Shown: piece by piece, positions 63,237 through 64,000 of the stretch | How positions within the stretch are numbered: position 1 is the first letter of the stretch | How the letters are laid out: every line of letters begins with the position of its first letter | NCBI GenBank assembly: GCA_963930655.1 | Contig: OZ005601.1 | Location: forward strand, 15,988,001-16,052,000 | Origin: Myrica gale | Lineage: Eukaryota > Streptophyta > Magnoliopsida > Fagales > Myricaceae | DNA: 64,000 bases | Reading direction: 5' to 3' | Translations under genes and position numbers: made by a program | The notes under the pieces: generated by a model | What the model saw: only the letters and a program-made list of their open reading frames with translations | Told to the model about the DNA's origin: nothing | Database searches by the model: none

Positions 63237-64000
63237 GGCACCTAGGAGACCAACAAGAAGTCAAGAGCCCGAGGCTCCCGGAGTTACCACCGAGGATGTG
63301 TTAAGGCACATGGCTCAGCTAGTTGCCGAGCACGTGCAGCCGGGTGCCCATGCTGAAAGGGCCCGAGGATGCCCTGAGGGGTGTACGTTCGACCAGTTCA
63401 ATCGCCAGCACCCGCCAGTGTACAACGGCAAGGGAGATGCCATACTAGCAGAAAATTGGCTGGTAGAGATAAAAGAACTACTTGAGGTCTTGGGGTGTAC
63501 CGAGGCCCAGAAGTTAAGCTATGCTACCTTCAAGCTGCAAGGGGATGCCAGAAGGTGGTGGCAGTCCGAGAAAGTGTTGCTGGGACAGGAACTGGGAGAG
63601 CAGCCCATAACCTGGGAGAGGTTCCAGCAAGAATTTCTAGATCGTTATTTCCCACGAACGACTCGGGAAGCGAAGGCAAGGGAATTCGCTACCCTAACCC
63701 AAGGAGCCATGACGGTGGAGCAGTACGCAGGCCGATTCATGGAGCTGGTGCGGTTTGCCCCGTACTTGGTGCCAGATGAGGAAAGGAAGGCCCGAAAGTT
63801 TGAAGAAGGGCTACACCCACGAGTCTATGACAGGGTGTATAGTCATAATCTTAAAACCCTAGCAGAAGTGATTGAACGGGCAGTGATAGTGGAGAGAGGA
63901 CTGCAGAGGATAGCAGTCTATCATGACCAGCAAAAGAGAAAGGCTCCTTCCAACCCAACCATTCCGCAGATGCCCTGGAAGAAAAGTAGGCCAGAGCCAT
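63237..64000 (+). CDS. Ty3-type retrotransposon gag (5' part, runs off the window)
   Basis: An open frame begins ATG GCA CCT AGG and stays open for 254 codons to the window end. It contains the retrotransposon gag (capsid) domain: FDQFNRQHPPVYNGKGD, ENWLVEIKELLEVLG, KLQGDARRWWQSEK, ITWERFQQEFLDRYFP, AREFATLTQGAMTVEQYAGR, RFAPYLVPDEERKARKFEEG and LHPRVYDRVYSHNLKTLAEV. Gag packages the element RNA into particles. The style of the domain and the 3.7-4.1-kb LTRs suggest a chromovirus of the Tekay/Del clade, which is an inference; the pol region that would decide it is outside. It is the only intact mobile-element frame in the window. Confidence 0.88.

Noticed and set aside
63495..63779. 94-residue open frame overlapping gag
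   Set aside because: It is an alternative frame of the gag sequence; the frame from 63237 carries the recognisable gag domain.

Overview
The window is nuclear DNA of a flowering plant, most likely a eudicot. It has GT-AG spliced genes with short exons, nuclear genes for a plastid and a mitochondrial ribosomal protein, and layered plant transposable elements (CACTA, hAT, L1-type LINEs, tRNA-derived SINEs, Ty1/copia and Ty3 LTR elements). The species cannot be named from sequence alone. Only about 4 kb is host coding sequence; most of the rest is transposon-derived or has no recognisable content.

Layout. 1-6878: right part of a CACTA transposon with a decayed tnp2 gene, split by a 4.1-kb solo LTR on the minus strand. 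6879-12050: copia LTR pieces, a LINE RNase H fragment, a cyclin D3 fragment and small AT-rich MITEs. 12459-15195: a four-exon purple acid phosphatase 29-like gene (+). 15469-16020: a truncated LINE carrying a duplicated SINE. 16428-17260: a PPR pseudogene (-). 17385-18764: a copia solo LTR. 19490-37094: a long gene (+) whose first exon is a complete mitochondrial ribosomal protein S2 coding region. It is spliceable in frame to 18 exons of a UDP-glucose pyrophosphorylase-like protein. Its introns carry a near full-length LINE, a second LINE with a twin-priming inversion, another LINE fragment and a hAT MITE. 38920-41745: a two-exon plastid ribosomal protein L3 gene (+). 42562-43545: a hAT transposase relic. 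44448-57135: a complete CACTA element (3-bp target duplication TGA) containing a SIZ1 exon fragment and a full-length LINE (-), itself split by a 4.1-kb solo LTR. 59391-64000: the 5' LTR, primer-binding site and gag start of a Ty3 element of the same family as the two solo LTRs, continuing past the window.

The host genes are not an operon: PAP29-like is a secreted metallophosphoesterase-type protein, L3 acts in plastid ribosomes and S2 in mitochondrial ribosomes. The main novelty candidate is the S2/UGPase-like chimera: the joined frame is open through all 19 inferred exons (about 620 codons), but the UGPase part lacks a catalytic segment. Nested insertions with matching target duplications let the order of transposition be read directly: CACTA, then LINE, then LTR element reduced to a solo LTR.
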